Of a DNA stretch of 64,000 nt, positions 41,245 to 49,919 are shown piece after piece. Location of the stretch: NCBI GenBank assembly GCA_040904825.1, contig JBBDSU010000002.1:1-64000 (forward strand), written 5' to 3'. Made by a program: the position numbers and the translations under genes. Positions within the stretch are counted from its first letter, which is position 1, and each line of letters starts with the position of its first letter. The notes under the pieces are model-generated. The model was not told the DNA's origin, ran no database searches, and saw only the letters and a program-made list of their open reading frames with translations. The stretch is from JBBDSU01 sp040904825 (GTDB lineage Bacteria > Actinomycetota > Nitriliruptoria > Nitriliruptorales > Nitriliruptoraceae).

Positions 41245-42373
41245 GCAACGTGTCAAGCTCGAACGCAATCTTGCGTTCGTAGGCGTCCACCGTGGGCGCT
41301 GCCATGGTCACCTGCGGCGCAGGGGTGGCGAAGAAGTCGCCTTCAACAACTGCCACCTCGCGATCGGGGAACTCCAAGAAGCAGTAGCCCTGGCCATCAA
41401 ATCGCGCGGGCTGTGAACCTGAGAGGTCAGCAGCAAGGTTGGCCGCAGCGACCTTCGCCTGCGCGGCAGCGAAGACGCCAGCTTTGGGCAGGGCCGCCGT
41501 CGCAGTCGGAACCGTCGTGCAATCCCCCACCGCATAGATCCGCGAGAATTCGGTCACAAGCGTGGTCGGGTCAGGGTGGATCCATCCGCCGGGTCCAGCA
41601 ATCGAACTCGCAGCAACCACCGCGGGTGGCACCGCTGCAGGGACGCCAAATAGCAGCGACGCGTCGATCGTCGATGCAGTGTCGAACGTCAATCGGCCCG
41701 TTGCCGCATCGACGTCGACCAGCAAGTGTTCGAGTTGTAGATCCACACCACGAGCCGTGACTCGATCGGCCACCATCCGGCTGGCATCAGGTCCGGCGAC
41801 GGGGAGCGCACCGGGTGAAGGGGTGGCAATCGACAGGCTGACATCATCGCGCACACCGCGCTTCCTGAAGTACTCGTCGAGAGCGAGCGCGGCCTCGAAT
41901 GGCGCAGGAGGACATTTGAACGGCTGGCCCATGACCGCGACAGCCACATGGCCCTCAGAGATTCCCGCCAACGCCTGCTTGGCTGCCGGCAAAGCGGCGA
42001 ACGAGTACAGATCATGGCCGAATGTTCCGTCAAGCTTGGCAGTCGCAACAGGGTCACTGCCCGCTCCCAGCGCGACAATCATCCCGTCAGCTTCGAAGTC
42101 GCCGTCAGTGGTGGCCACCGCACAGGCGTCGGCGTCGATCTGCGCGATGTCCGCGTGGACAAAACGGATGCCCTGATCTGCCAACTGAGATAGTTCGCGC
42201 ATGCCCTCGGCAAGATCGCGAATGCCGACCAGGTCCCAGATCTTCGTCCAGCCCATTGCGAACTGGTGGTCGCGCGCAACGAGCACGATCTCGTCGTCGG
42301 GAAGCGTGCGGCGCAACCTCGTCGCCGCGGCAATCCCGCCGAACCCACCTCCGAGGACCACCACTCGCGCCAC
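41225..42373 (-). CDS. SQR-like FAD-dependent pyridine nucleotide-disulfide oxidoreductase
   Basis: Flavoprotein of 382 residues resembling sulfide:quinone oxidoreductases. The FAD motif VVVLGGGFGGIAAATRLR opens it. WTKIWDLVGIRDL and the Cys-containing FKCPPAPFEAALALDEYF are typical of the SQR group, and YAVGDCTTVPT is the second FAD-binding block. Only one clear redox Cys in the expected place is visible, so sulfide oxidation is not certain and a related NADH- or sulfur-linked role is possible. The GTG at 42373 has GGAGG five bases upstream. The gene is divergent from pncB. Confidence 0.72.
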   Translation of the reverse strand: MARVVVLGGGFGGIAAATRLRRTLPDDEIVLVARDHQFAMGWTKIWDLVGIRDLAEGMRELSQLADQGIRFVHADIAQIDADACAVATTDGDFEADGMIVALGAGSDPVATAKLDGTFGHDLYSFAALPAAKQALAGISEGHVAVAVMGQPFKCPPAPFEAALALDEYFRKRGVRDDVSLSIATPSPGALPVAGPDASRMVADRVTARGVDLQLEHLLVDVDAATGRLTFDTASTIDASLLFGVPAAVPPAVVAASSIAGPGGWIHPDPTTLVTEFSRIYAVGDCTTVPTATAALPKAGVFAAAQAKVAAANLAADLSGSQPARFDGQGYCFLEFPDREVAVVEGDFFATPAPQVTMAAPTVDAYERKIAFELDTLRDWFGR

Positions 42374-42424
42374 GCCGACCTCCTCGTGATATCTCTACTC
42401 GTGACATTCATGCTCGCGGCACTC

Positions 42425-42482
42425 TGTGCTCACGGCGCTGTACTCGCGGCGTCTGTGCTCACGGCGCTGTGCTCGCGGCGGC
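42425..42482. repeat. Two tandem 29-bp units in the divergent spacer before pncB
   Basis: Two head-to-tail 29-base units at 42425-42453 and 42454-42482, each starting TGTGCTCACGGCGCTGT, differ at two bases. Parts of the unit recur on both sides (TGCTCGCGGC at 42411, GCTGTACTCG at 42481). They fill about half of the 210-base spacer between the divergent SQR-like gene and pncB. A regulatory role is possible but unproven. Confidence 0.7.
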
Positions 42483-42583
42483 TGTACTCGAGACTTCTGT
42501 GGGAGCGTAACGTTCAGCGAGGGATTCGCTGACGCCGTAGGGTCGTCGCAAGGTGAACCAACCGTCACGGGAGTCGGCGCACC

Positions 42584-43975
42584 GTGAAAGTTCCTTCGGC
42601 GAGTCACACGGACCATTCGCCAACACTGCTGACCGACCGGTACGAGTACACGATGGTCGATGCCGCGCTTGCCGACGGAAGCGCAACGCGACCTTGTGTC
42701 TTCGAAGTGTTCACCCGCTCGCTTCCCGCCGGCCGCAGATACGGCGTGATAGCCGGACTTGAGCGGCTCATCGATCACATCGTCGCGTTCCAACCCCACG
42801 CCGACGAGCTGGCGTGGCTTGACGACGAGCAGGTTGTCAGTCCAGCGACCCTCGACTGGCTCGCGACAATGCGCTTTTCGGGTGATGTCGTCGCATTCCG
42901 CGAGGGTGAGATCCACACGGCGGGGGAACCAGTCTTGACGGTCATCGGGCCCTTTGCTGAGACGGTGCTACTCGAAACGCTCGTCCTTTCGGTCCTCAAC
43001 TATGACTGCGCCATCGCCGCCGCCGCCGCTCGGATGGTCACTGCAGCACACGGCCGCACCCTGCTCGACTTCGGATCTCGTCGCAGCCATGAGATGGCCG
43101 CGATCGCCGCCGCTCGGGCAGCCTGGATCACCGGTTTCGACGGGACGTCGAACCTGGCCGCCGGTCAGCGCTACGGAATCCCGACCACTGGCACCGCCGC
43201 GCACGCGTTCATGTTGGTGCACGACGACGAAGCTGCCGCGTTCGCGTCGCAGGTCAAGGCAGCACACGACCCGACGACGCTGCTCGTTGACACCTTCGAC
43301 ACAACAACTGGGGTCGCCCACGCGATCGAGGCTGCCCATGCCAGTGGCCGCGTTGCAGCCATTCGCATCGACTCGGGCGATCTCGCCGACGAAGCTCAAC
43401 AGGCACGCCAGCGACTCGATGCCGCCGGCCTCGGCGACGTGCGCATCGTGGTGTCGGGTGACCTTGACGAATATCGCATTGCCGATCTGGCTCACGCACC
43501 CATCGATGGTTACGGCGTCGGCACGTCACTTGTGACCGGATCAGGCAGCCCTACCGCCGGCTTCGTCTACAAGCTCGTCGCGCGAGCTCGATATCCCGGC
43601 GGCCAGATGGAGCCGGTTGCCAAGGGCGGCGGTGTCAAAGCGACGGTTGGCGGCCACAAGCGTGTGCGGCGACACCTGATAGCTGGATTGGCGAAGACCG
43701 ACCTAATCGATCCGTGGCCGCAAGACCACGGCGGCGCCAAGCCTGCGCGACGCCCACTGGGAGGTGGTGAGACCAGGGCAGACCAACCGGCTGGCACGGA
43801 TGATGTTCGCGACCTGCAGGTCACTGTCATCAAGTCCGGACAGGTCGTGAGCCGTCCGTCACTCGACGAGATTCGCAGCCATCATCTGGCCGCCATGAGC
43901 GAACTTGACGACGAAGCGTGTCGACTCGACCCTGGACCCACCGCCCTGACCACCAGTCGCGACAATAAAGCGTGA
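42584..43975 (+). CDS. pncB: Nicotinate phosphoribosyltransferase
   Basis: Makes nicotinate mononucleotide from nicotinate and PRPP in the NAD salvage route. LLTDRYEYTMVDAAL opens it, then FEVFTRSLPAGRRYGVIAGL, the phosphate-site DFGSRRSHEMAAIAAARAAW, GTAAHAFMLVHDDE, and IRIDSGDLADEAQQAR. It is 463 residues. The GTG at 42584 has GGGAG rather far upstream (about 12 bases), so the start is moderately sure. pncA follows 127 bases later. Confidence 0.93.
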   Translation: MKVPSASHTDHSPTLLTDRYEYTMVDAALADGSATRPCVFEVFTRSLPAGRRYGVIAGLERLIDHIVAFQPHADELAWLDDEQVVSPATLDWLATMRFSGDVVAFREGEIHTAGEPVLTVIGPFAETVLLETLVLSVLNYDCAIAAAAARMVTAAHGRTLLDFGSRRSHEMAAIAAARAAWITGFDGTSNLAAGQRYGIPTTGTAAHAFMLVHDDEAAAFASQVKAAHDPTTLLVDTFDTTTGVAHAIEAAHASGRVAAIRIDSGDLADEAQQARQRLDAAGLGDVRIVVSGDLDEYRIADLAHAPIDGYGVGTSLVTGSGSPTAGFVYKLVARARYPGGQMEPVAKGGGVKATVGGHKRVRRHLIAGLAKTDLIDPWPQDHGGAKPARRPLGGGETRADQPAGTDDVRDLQVTVIKSGQVVSRPSLDEIRSHHLAAMSELDDEACRLDPGPTALTTSRDNKA

Positions 43976-44102
43976 TGCGCACACGCCACCTTTGAGCCGT
44001 TGATGCCGCAACGACTGAGAGGTCTCGAATCCAACAACCGTCGCCAGGCATCGTCCGAGCACCAGTGGATACCGGAACAACGACCACGCAGGAGGACCCC
44101 GC

Positions 44103-44723
44103 ATGACACAGCTCCCGGCTTTCAACCTCGACGCTGATACCGCGGTCATCGTGGTAGATGTCCAAAACGACTTCGCTTCGCCCGAAGGCAACCTTGCAGT
44201 CGACGATGCCGAGTCGATCCTTCCTGTCGTCAATCGACTCATCAGCGATGCGATCGACGCCGAAGCGACCATCATCTACACCCAAGACTGGCATCCCGAA
44301 CGCACACCGCACTTCGATATCGACGGCGGCGTTTGGCCTGTCCACTGCGTCCAAGGCACCTGGGGCGCAGACTTTCATCGCGACCTACAAGTCGACCCCG
44401 AAGCTGTGGTTGTCAAGAAAGGCGTCGATGGGTCGGACGGCTATTCGGGCTTCTCGGTGCGCGACCCGGTCAGCGGCGAATCGTCGGCCACCGAGCTGGG
44501 CAATCTGCTCGAGCAGGCCGGAGCGCGCCGGCTTGTCATCGTCGGACTCGCCGGTGATGTCTGCGTCAAGGAGACCGCACTCGACGGACGAAAGTTGGGC
44601 TGGGACGTGGTGGTGCCGCTGTCAGCGACCCGGTTCGTCGAACTCGAACAAGGTGACGGCCAGCAGGCCATCGATGCGATGCAGGCCGCGGGCGTCGAGG
44701 TCATCGCCGACATCCCGCAATGA
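44103..44723 (+). CDS. pncA: Nicotinamidase
   Basis: Hydrolyses nicotinamide to nicotinate, the substrate of PncB. The catalytic Asp is in VVDVQNDFASPEGNL, Lys in VVKKGVDG, and Cys in AGDVCVKETALDG. Metal ligands are in YTQDWHPERTPHF. It is 206 residues. The ATG has GGAGG seven bases upstream. It overlaps nrtR by four bases. The same enzyme type activates pyrazinamide in mycobacteria. Confidence 0.94.
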   Translation: MTQLPAFNLDADTAVIVVDVQNDFASPEGNLAVDDAESILPVVNRLISDAIDAEATIIYTQDWHPERTPHFDIDGGVWPVHCVQGTWGADFHRDLQVDPEAVVVKKGVDGSDGYSGFSVRDPVSGESSATELGNLLEQAGARRLVIVGLAGDVCVKETALDGRKLGWDVVVPLSATRFVELEQGDGQQAIDAMQAAGVEVIADIPQ

Positions 44724-45469
44724 ACAACCAGCGACGCGGCCACGACCGCAACGCGCCACCACCGACCTCCGCTCGTGTGTCGGCGTGCGCTGTTGCGGTC
44801 GACGTCGCCATGCTGACGGTCCGGGACGGAAAACTACTGTTGTTGCTCGTCGAGCCGGATGCGCCCACGATGGCGGGCTCATGGGCACTGCCGGGACGTC
44901 GGGTGCGGGACAACGAGAATCTCGACGCCACCGCACACCGTGCGCTCGACGAACTTGCGAAAGTCTCGGCGCCTGACGCCCACCTTGAGCAGTTGCGCAC
45001 CTACGGCGAAGTTGCACGCGATCCGACCAGCCGAGTCGTCTCGGTCGCCTACCTCGCCCTGACACCTACACGCCAAGTGCCGGCATCCGACAGGCCAGCC
45101 AGGTTCTGGGACGTGGCCCGCATCGTCAGCGCTGACGGTCCCACGCTTGCCTACGACCACAAACGCATCGTTGCCGACGCGGTCGAACGTGCCCGCTCGA
45201 AGTTGGAGTACACAGCATTGGCGACGGCGTTTGTTGAAGAGCCGTTCACGCTGGGAGAGTTGCGCCAGGTCTACGAAGCCATATGGGGCGGGCCGCTGGA
45301 TGCCGCCAACTTTCGGCGCAAGGTGCTCACCACTCGTGACTTCATCGTTCCAGCTGACGGGCTCGCGCGACCCGGGCCCGGTGGCGGACGGCCTGCGCGA
45401 CGGTTCCGGCGCGGGAGCGCGATCAGGCTCCACCCTGCGATGCTCCGGCCCGACGAACCATCGAAATAG
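44720..45469 (+). CDS. nrtR: Nudix-related transcriptional regulator of NAD metabolism
   Basis: Regulator with an N-terminal Nudix-like domain (about residues 20-150) and a C-terminal winged helix (FTLGELRQVYEAIWGGPLD, then NFRRKVLTTRDF and GRPARRFR). The Nudix box is degenerate: after GRRVRD the expected Glu is Asn, and the REUXEE core reads RALDEL, so hydrolysis is unlikely. In the NrtR family this domain senses ADP-ribose-type NAD derivatives. Its place after pncB and pncA with a 4-base overlap supports control of NAD salvage. Operator sites were not found by eye. Confidence 0.86.
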   Translation: MNNQRRGHDRNAPPPTSARVSACAVAVDVAMLTVRDGKLLLLLVEPDAPTMAGSWALPGRRVRDNENLDATAHRALDELAKVSAPDAHLEQLRTYGEVARDPTSRVVSVAYLALTPTRQVPASDRPARFWDVARIVSADGPTLAYDHKRIVADAVERARSKLEYTALATAFVEEPFTLGELRQVYEAIWGGPLDAANFRRKVLTTRDFIVPADGLARPGPGGGRPARRFRRGSAIRLHPAMLRPDEPSK

Positions 45470-45505
45470 CCCGTCTACCGCGCCCGGTATCGACGCAGGA
45501 CAGCA

Positions 45506-47569
45506 TCAGTCATTGGCACCTGAAGACGGCAAGGTGCCATGTTCGAGGAGGTAAACCAGACCTGCTTCGTCGATCACAGGGACACCCAGGTCCAACGCCT
45601 TGTCATGCTTGCTGCCCGGATTGTCACCGACGACAACGACCGATGTCTTGGCCGACACGCTGCCGGTGACTTTGGCTCCACGCGCCATGAGCGCTTCTTG
45701 GGCTTCAGTCCGGCTGAAATCCTCCAACGTGCCCGTGACCACCACGGTCCAGTGTGCCAGTGTGTCGTCCACATCGTCGCGCATCTCGACGGTTCCGCCG
45801 TCAACGCCGAGCGCGATCAGTTCGTCGACCAGTTCGGCGTTGCGTGGTGTCGCGAACCACGAGTGGACGGCAGCGGCGACCTTGGGCCCAATGCCGTCGA
45901 CCGACTCCAGTTCATCAGTGGACCTCGCGCGCAGTGCCGGCAGGCTCCCCGCCGCGCGCGCAAGCGCTGCCGCGACCGTCGGTCCCACGTGCCGGATGTT
46001 GAGCGCTACCAACAGGCGGTCCAGTGGCGCCGAGCGCGCCGCGTGAATGCCGGCAAGCAGATTGTCGACCCGTTTCTCGCCCCATTTTTCCAGGGCAAGC
46101 AGATCGTCGCGATGTGCATCGAGCCGGAACACATCAGCGAGATCTCGGACCAAGCCCCGTGTAACGAGCAGTTCGACGGTCTGAGCCCCGAGCCCCTCGA
46201 TATCGAGCGCGGTCCTGCTGGCGAGGTGTTCGAGCGACTCGAGGAGTCGGTTCGGACAGTCGACGTTCTCGCAGAAATGGTGCGCTTCGTCATCGGGCCT
46301 GACCAGTGGTTGGGCGCAGAACGGGCAGTCGGCAGGCATGGTCCATACCGATGCCTCCGGTGGCCGCTGCCCCACCACCGGCCCAACAACTTCGGGGATC
46401 ACATCCCCCGCACGGCGCACGATGACCGTGTCGCCAACGCGCACGTCTTTGGCGTGGACCTGTATTTCGTTGTGCAACGTCGCATAGGTGATCGTCGTTC
46501 CGGCGACAACGACCGGTTTAAGCACGGCAAACGGGGTCACTTTGCCGGTCCGTCCCACATTGACTTCGATGGCTCGCAGGCGCGTCGACTGCTCGACTGG
46601 CGGCATCTTGTAGGCGATCGCCCAGCGGGGCGCCCGGGCAGTGCTTCCGAGCTGGCGCCGGGAAGTGATGTCGTCGACCTTCAATACGACGCCGTCGATT
46701 TCATAGGCGACGTCGTGACGAGCAGCGCTGGCACGCTTGACGAAGTCCCATGCGGCATCCACATCAGCCACAACCATCGTCTCGTCGGCCACCGGCAGAC
46801 CAGCCGCGGCGAGCCACCGAAGACTGTCATGGTGCGAGGCGAATGCGATGGGATCGCCGTCGAGGCCGCTGACCGTCCCGATGCCGTGGCACCAGACCGA
46901 CAGCGGCCGGAACCTGGTGACCTCGGGGTCTTTCTGACGCAAGGCTCCTGACGCGGCATTGCGCGGGTTCATGAACGCGGCCTGGCCGTTGTCAATTCGC
47001 GCAGCATTCATCGCTTCGAACGCATCCAGCGGGTAGTACACCTCACCACGGACCTCAATCAAGTCTGGCGGGCGGGTGACCTCCAGCCGGTAGGGGATGT
47101 CCTCGATAGCCAGCACTTGCTGGGTGACATCTTCGCCGACCGTTCCATTGCCGCGTGTCGCCGCCACCGACAGCACGCCATACCGATAGACGAGGTTGAT
47201 CGCGACCCCATCGACCTTGTATTCGGCAGTCAGCGGCGGTGATACCCCGTCAAGCCCTCGGCGGACACGCTCATACCAGGCATCGAGATCTTCGCGCGAG
47301 AACGCGTTGTCGAGGCTGAGCATCCTTTCGGGGTGAGTGAAGGCTGCAAAGGCCGTATGCGGGTCACTTCCAACCATCTGGGTCGGTGATGTGGGAGTGC
47401 GCAGGTGCGGATGCTGCTGTTCGAGTTGGTCGAGTTCACGGAACATCTCGTCGTAGTCTGCGTCCGACATGACCGGGTCTGACAGCACGTCGTAGCGGTA
47501 ACGCGCGTCGCGCAGGATCCGCGACAGCTCATCGTGGCGCTGGCGAGCGGTAGTCGCCGCATCAGTCAC
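45506..47569 (-). CDS. ligA: NAD-dependent DNA ligase
   Basis: Essential replicative ligase, 687 residues. The adenylated Lys is in EYKVDGVAINLVY near residue 118. The N-terminal Ia domain (DELSRILRDARYRYDVLSDPV) binds NAD. The zinc finger is CPFCAQPL to CENVDCPNRLLE, helix-hairpin-helix repeats follow (LDIEGLGAQTVELL, LRARSTDELESVDGIGPK), and a BRCT domain ends it (VVVTGTLEDFSRTEAQEAL). It starts at GTG 47569, overlapping the mnmA stop (GTGA). Confidence 0.96.
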   Translation of the reverse strand: MTDAATTARQRHDELSRILRDARYRYDVLSDPVMSDADYDEMFRELDQLEQQHPHLRTPTSPTQMVGSDPHTAFAAFTHPERMLSLDNAFSREDLDAWYERVRRGLDGVSPPLTAEYKVDGVAINLVYRYGVLSVAATRGNGTVGEDVTQQVLAIEDIPYRLEVTRPPDLIEVRGEVYYPLDAFEAMNAARIDNGQAAFMNPRNAASGALRQKDPEVTRFRPLSVWCHGIGTVSGLDGDPIAFASHHDSLRWLAAAGLPVADETMVVADVDAAWDFVKRASAARHDVAYEIDGVVLKVDDITSRRQLGSTARAPRWAIAYKMPPVEQSTRLRAIEVNVGRTGKVTPFAVLKPVVVAGTTITYATLHNEIQVHAKDVRVGDTVIVRRAGDVIPEVVGPVVGQRPPEASVWTMPADCPFCAQPLVRPDDEAHHFCENVDCPNRLLESLEHLASRTALDIEGLGAQTVELLVTRGLVRDLADVFRLDAHRDDLLALEKWGEKRVDNLLAGIHAARSAPLDRLLVALNIRHVGPTVAAALARAAGSLPALRARSTDELESVDGIGPKVAAAVHSWFATPRNAELVDELIALGVDGGTVEMRDDVDDTLAHWTVVVTGTLEDFSRTEAQEALMARGAKVTGSVSAKTSVVVVGDNPGSKHDKALDLGVPVIDEAGLVYLLEHGTLPSSGAND

Positions 47570-48717
47570 GAAACCGCACCCTGGTTGCCGGCCAACACCG
47601 GGAGTCCCGCCGGCCGCTCGGCAGCGGTCACCCGGCCACCTCCGAGGCAGTAGATATCCGACTCGTCATAGATCACCGCTGACTGGCCGAGAGCCAGGCC
47701 GTGGACCGGCTCATCAAGTTCCAGCCGCAGCGGCGAACATGAGGTGATGGTGGCGGCAATGGACGGCGCATGCGCCCGGATCTGGACCCGGACACGGCCG
47801 GTGGGACGGTCGGCAACGGTCCACGTGGGTGCATCGACCGTCAGCCAACTGCAGGCGAGCGCCCCACGCGAACCGACGGTCACGGTCGAGGTTGATGCGT
47901 CCAGATCAACCACGAACTGGCGCTGTGCCGCACCTGTCGCCGATGACGTGTGCAGCCCCAATCCACGCCGCTGCCCGACGGTAAACCTCCAGATCCCTTC
48001 GTGGGAGCCGACATGACGGCCATCGACGTCGACGATCGGTCCCGGCTGGGCTGGCAGATGCTCCGACAGGTAGCCGGCCGTATCGCCATCTGGGATGAAG
48101 CACACGTCGTAGGAGTCGGGCTTGGCTGCCACTCGCAGTCCACGTTCGGAGGCAATGCGGCGGATGTCTGCCTTGGGCAGTTCGCCCACCGGAAGCAATG
48201 TATGGGCTAGCTGGTCAGGGTTCGCCATGTAGAGGACATACGACTGGTCTTTGGCGCGGTCGGCCGCACGAATCAACCGCGCGTCGGCTCCCGGCGAGGT
48301 GACTGGCTTTCCATCGCGGCGCAACCGGGCATGATGTCCGGTTGCAAGCGCATCGAATCCCAGGCTGAGCGCACGGTCGAGCAATGCGGCGTACTTGACC
48401 TGTTCATTGCAGGTCACACACGGGTTGGGTGTCGCTCCAGCTGCATAGGTCGCTGCGAATGGACGCTGGACCCTGTCGGCAAACTCTTCGGACATATCCC
48501 AGACGTAGTAGGGAATGCCGAGCACCTGCGCGGTCCGGCGGGCGTCCTGGGCATCATCGAGGGTGCAGCAGCCGTGCCCTTGGACCTGGTCAGCATCGGC
48601 GACATCGGCAAGCTTGAGGTGGACGCCCGTGATGTCGTGGCCAGCGTCACAGAGCAAGGCTGCCGCCACAGCACTGTCGACGCCACCCGACATCGCAACA
48701 AGTACACGCGCCATCAT
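47566..48717 (-). CDS. mnmA: tRNA-specific 2-thiouridylase
   Basis: Thiolates U34 of Lys, Glu and Gln tRNAs. The ATP motif is AMSGGVDSAVAAALL at residues 8-22. The two catalytic Cys residues are in NPCVTCNEQVKY and YDVCFIPDGDTAGYL. TVGQRRGLGL is the third family block. It is 383 residues. It overlaps the cysteine desulfurase stop upstream and ligA downstream. The sulfur donor is likely the upstream gene product. Confidence 0.95.
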   Translation of the reverse strand: MMARVLVAMSGGVDSAVAAALLCDAGHDITGVHLKLADVADADQVQGHGCCTLDDAQDARRTAQVLGIPYYVWDMSEEFADRVQRPFAATYAAGATPNPCVTCNEQVKYAALLDRALSLGFDALATGHHARLRRDGKPVTSPGADARLIRAADRAKDQSYVLYMANPDQLAHTLLPVGELPKADIRRIASERGLRVAAKPDSYDVCFIPDGDTAGYLSEHLPAQPGPIVDVDGRHVGSHEGIWRFTVGQRRGLGLHTSSATGAAQRQFVVDLDASTSTVTVGSRGALACSWLTVDAPTWTVADRPTGRVRVQIRAHAPSIAATITSCSPLRLELDEPVHGLALGQSAVIYDESDIYCLGGGRVTAAERPAGLPVLAGNQGAVS

Positions 48718-49892
48718 GACACCGGCGCCAGGTTCATCAATCCACCGCCGACGCCAGCCGCAGAGGTCCGCAGCCGTGGCAGGAGGTCGACCAGCACATC
48801 GATCGCACGCTCGATGTCAGCGGCCGTCGTCGTCCAACCAGTGGTCAACCGCAGCGGGGTTCCGTGGGCGCCAATCGCTGTCAGCACATGGGACGGCTTG
48901 GCAGCACCCGAACCACAGGCGGCACCGCCGGAGGCTGCGATGCCGACGCTGTCGAGACCAAGCGACAGCGCTTCGGACGTCACATCCTCAAGGAGGAGGT
49001 GGACATGTGAGGCCAGACGATGCTCCGTCGCGCTTGGTCCGGTTCTGGTCACACCTTCCAACACCGTTAATGCTTGGGTCATCCGGTCGGAGAACCCTTC
49101 AAGGCGGGCTGCCAGAGCGGCACGGTCGGCCTCAGCCGCAGCCAAGCCCGCGCCACACGCTGCGATCAGCCCGGCGGCGAATGTTCCAGATCGAACCCCG
49201 CGGTCTTGTCCACCTCCATGCAGAAGAGGGACGACGGGCACTCCACGACGCAGGTAGGCAACGCCGACTCCCTGGGGACCGCCAAACTTGTGAGCCGACA
49301 ATGCCATCGTGTCGATCCCAAGCGTGGCGACGTCAAGGTTTCGGGTTGCCACCATCTGGACCGCATCCGTGTGGACAACGCAGGGATGGTCAGCCAGGGC
49401 CGTCGCAATAGAAGCAACGTCGTTGATCGCGCCGATTTCATTGTTCGCTGCCATCACCGCCACCAGCACGGTGTCGGGCCTCACCGCATCGACGAGACGT
49501 TCGGGATCGACCCTGCCGTCGCTGGCGGCCTCGACAACGGTTAAGGCAATCTCGCCTCGCGATGCCAGCCACCTCAACGGCTCGATGACCGCCGCGTGCT
49601 CCACCGCTGTTGTGACCACGTGAGGAACAACGCCGCGGCCGGCTGCAGCCCACACGACACCCTTGACGGCGAGGTTGTCTGCTTCGGTGCCTCCTGAGGT
49701 GAACACGATTTCGTGAGGGGTACACCCGATGGCGGCTGCCACCTGCTCGCGGGCCTGTTCGACCGCAGTACGGGCATGGCGGCCATCAGCATGAGCGGCC
49801 GAGGCATTTGCTGCGTCACGCCATGATTCCAGGGCTCGGCGCGCCTCTGGTCGAAGAGGCGTGGTAGCGGCGTGGTCGAGGTACAGGCTCAC
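48714..49892 (-). CDS. Cysteine desulfurase (IscS/NifS family)
   Basis: PLP enzyme that takes sulfur from cysteine, 392 residues. YLDHAATTPLRPEARRAL opens it, TSGGTEADNLAVKG follows, the PLP Lys is in SAHKFGGPQGVGVAY, and the persulfide Cys is in GGAACGSGAAKPSHVL. The GTG at 49892 fits the family N-terminus. No ribosome site is seen before it. A -10-like TACCGT eight bases upstream suggests a leaderless transcript. mnmA overlaps its end, so tRNA thiolation is a likely use of the sulfur, with Fe-S assembly also possible. Confidence 0.93.
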   Translation of the reverse strand: MSLYLDHAATTPLRPEARRALESWRDAANASAAHADGRHARTAVEQAREQVAAAIGCTPHEIVFTSGGTEADNLAVKGVVWAAAGRGVVPHVVTTAVEHAAVIEPLRWLASRGEIALTVVEAASDGRVDPERLVDAVRPDTVLVAVMAANNEIGAINDVASIATALADHPCVVHTDAVQMVATRNLDVATLGIDTMALSAHKFGGPQGVGVAYLRRGVPVVPLLHGGGQDRGVRSGTFAAGLIAACGAGLAAAEADRAALAARLEGFSDRMTQALTVLEGVTRTGPSATEHRLASHVHLLLEDVTSEALSLGLDSVGIAASGGAACGSGAAKPSHVLTAIGAHGTPLRLTTGWTTTAADIERAIDVLVDLLPRLRTSAAGVGGGLMNLAPVS

Positions 49893-49919
49893 AGCAGCCG
49901 ACGGTATCGTGGCTCGGCT
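49893..49919. promoter_or_regulatory. 27-bp divergent promoter region
   Basis: The desulfurase GTG and the plus-strand ATG at 49920 are only 27 bases apart. TATCGT at 49905-49910 (plus) and TACCGT on the other strand (about 49906-49901) can serve as -10 boxes pointing each way, eight to nine bases before the start codons. Neither gene has a ribosome site. Two leaderless transcripts from overlapping promoters is the simple reading. No strong -35 boxes are seen. Confidence 0.4.

Noticed and set aside
45539..46951. Open frame of 470 codons on the plus strand
   Set aside because: It lies fully antisense to ligA, has no ribosome site and an Arg/His/Asp-rich translation with no family likeness. 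Such frames are normal in GC-rich DNA.
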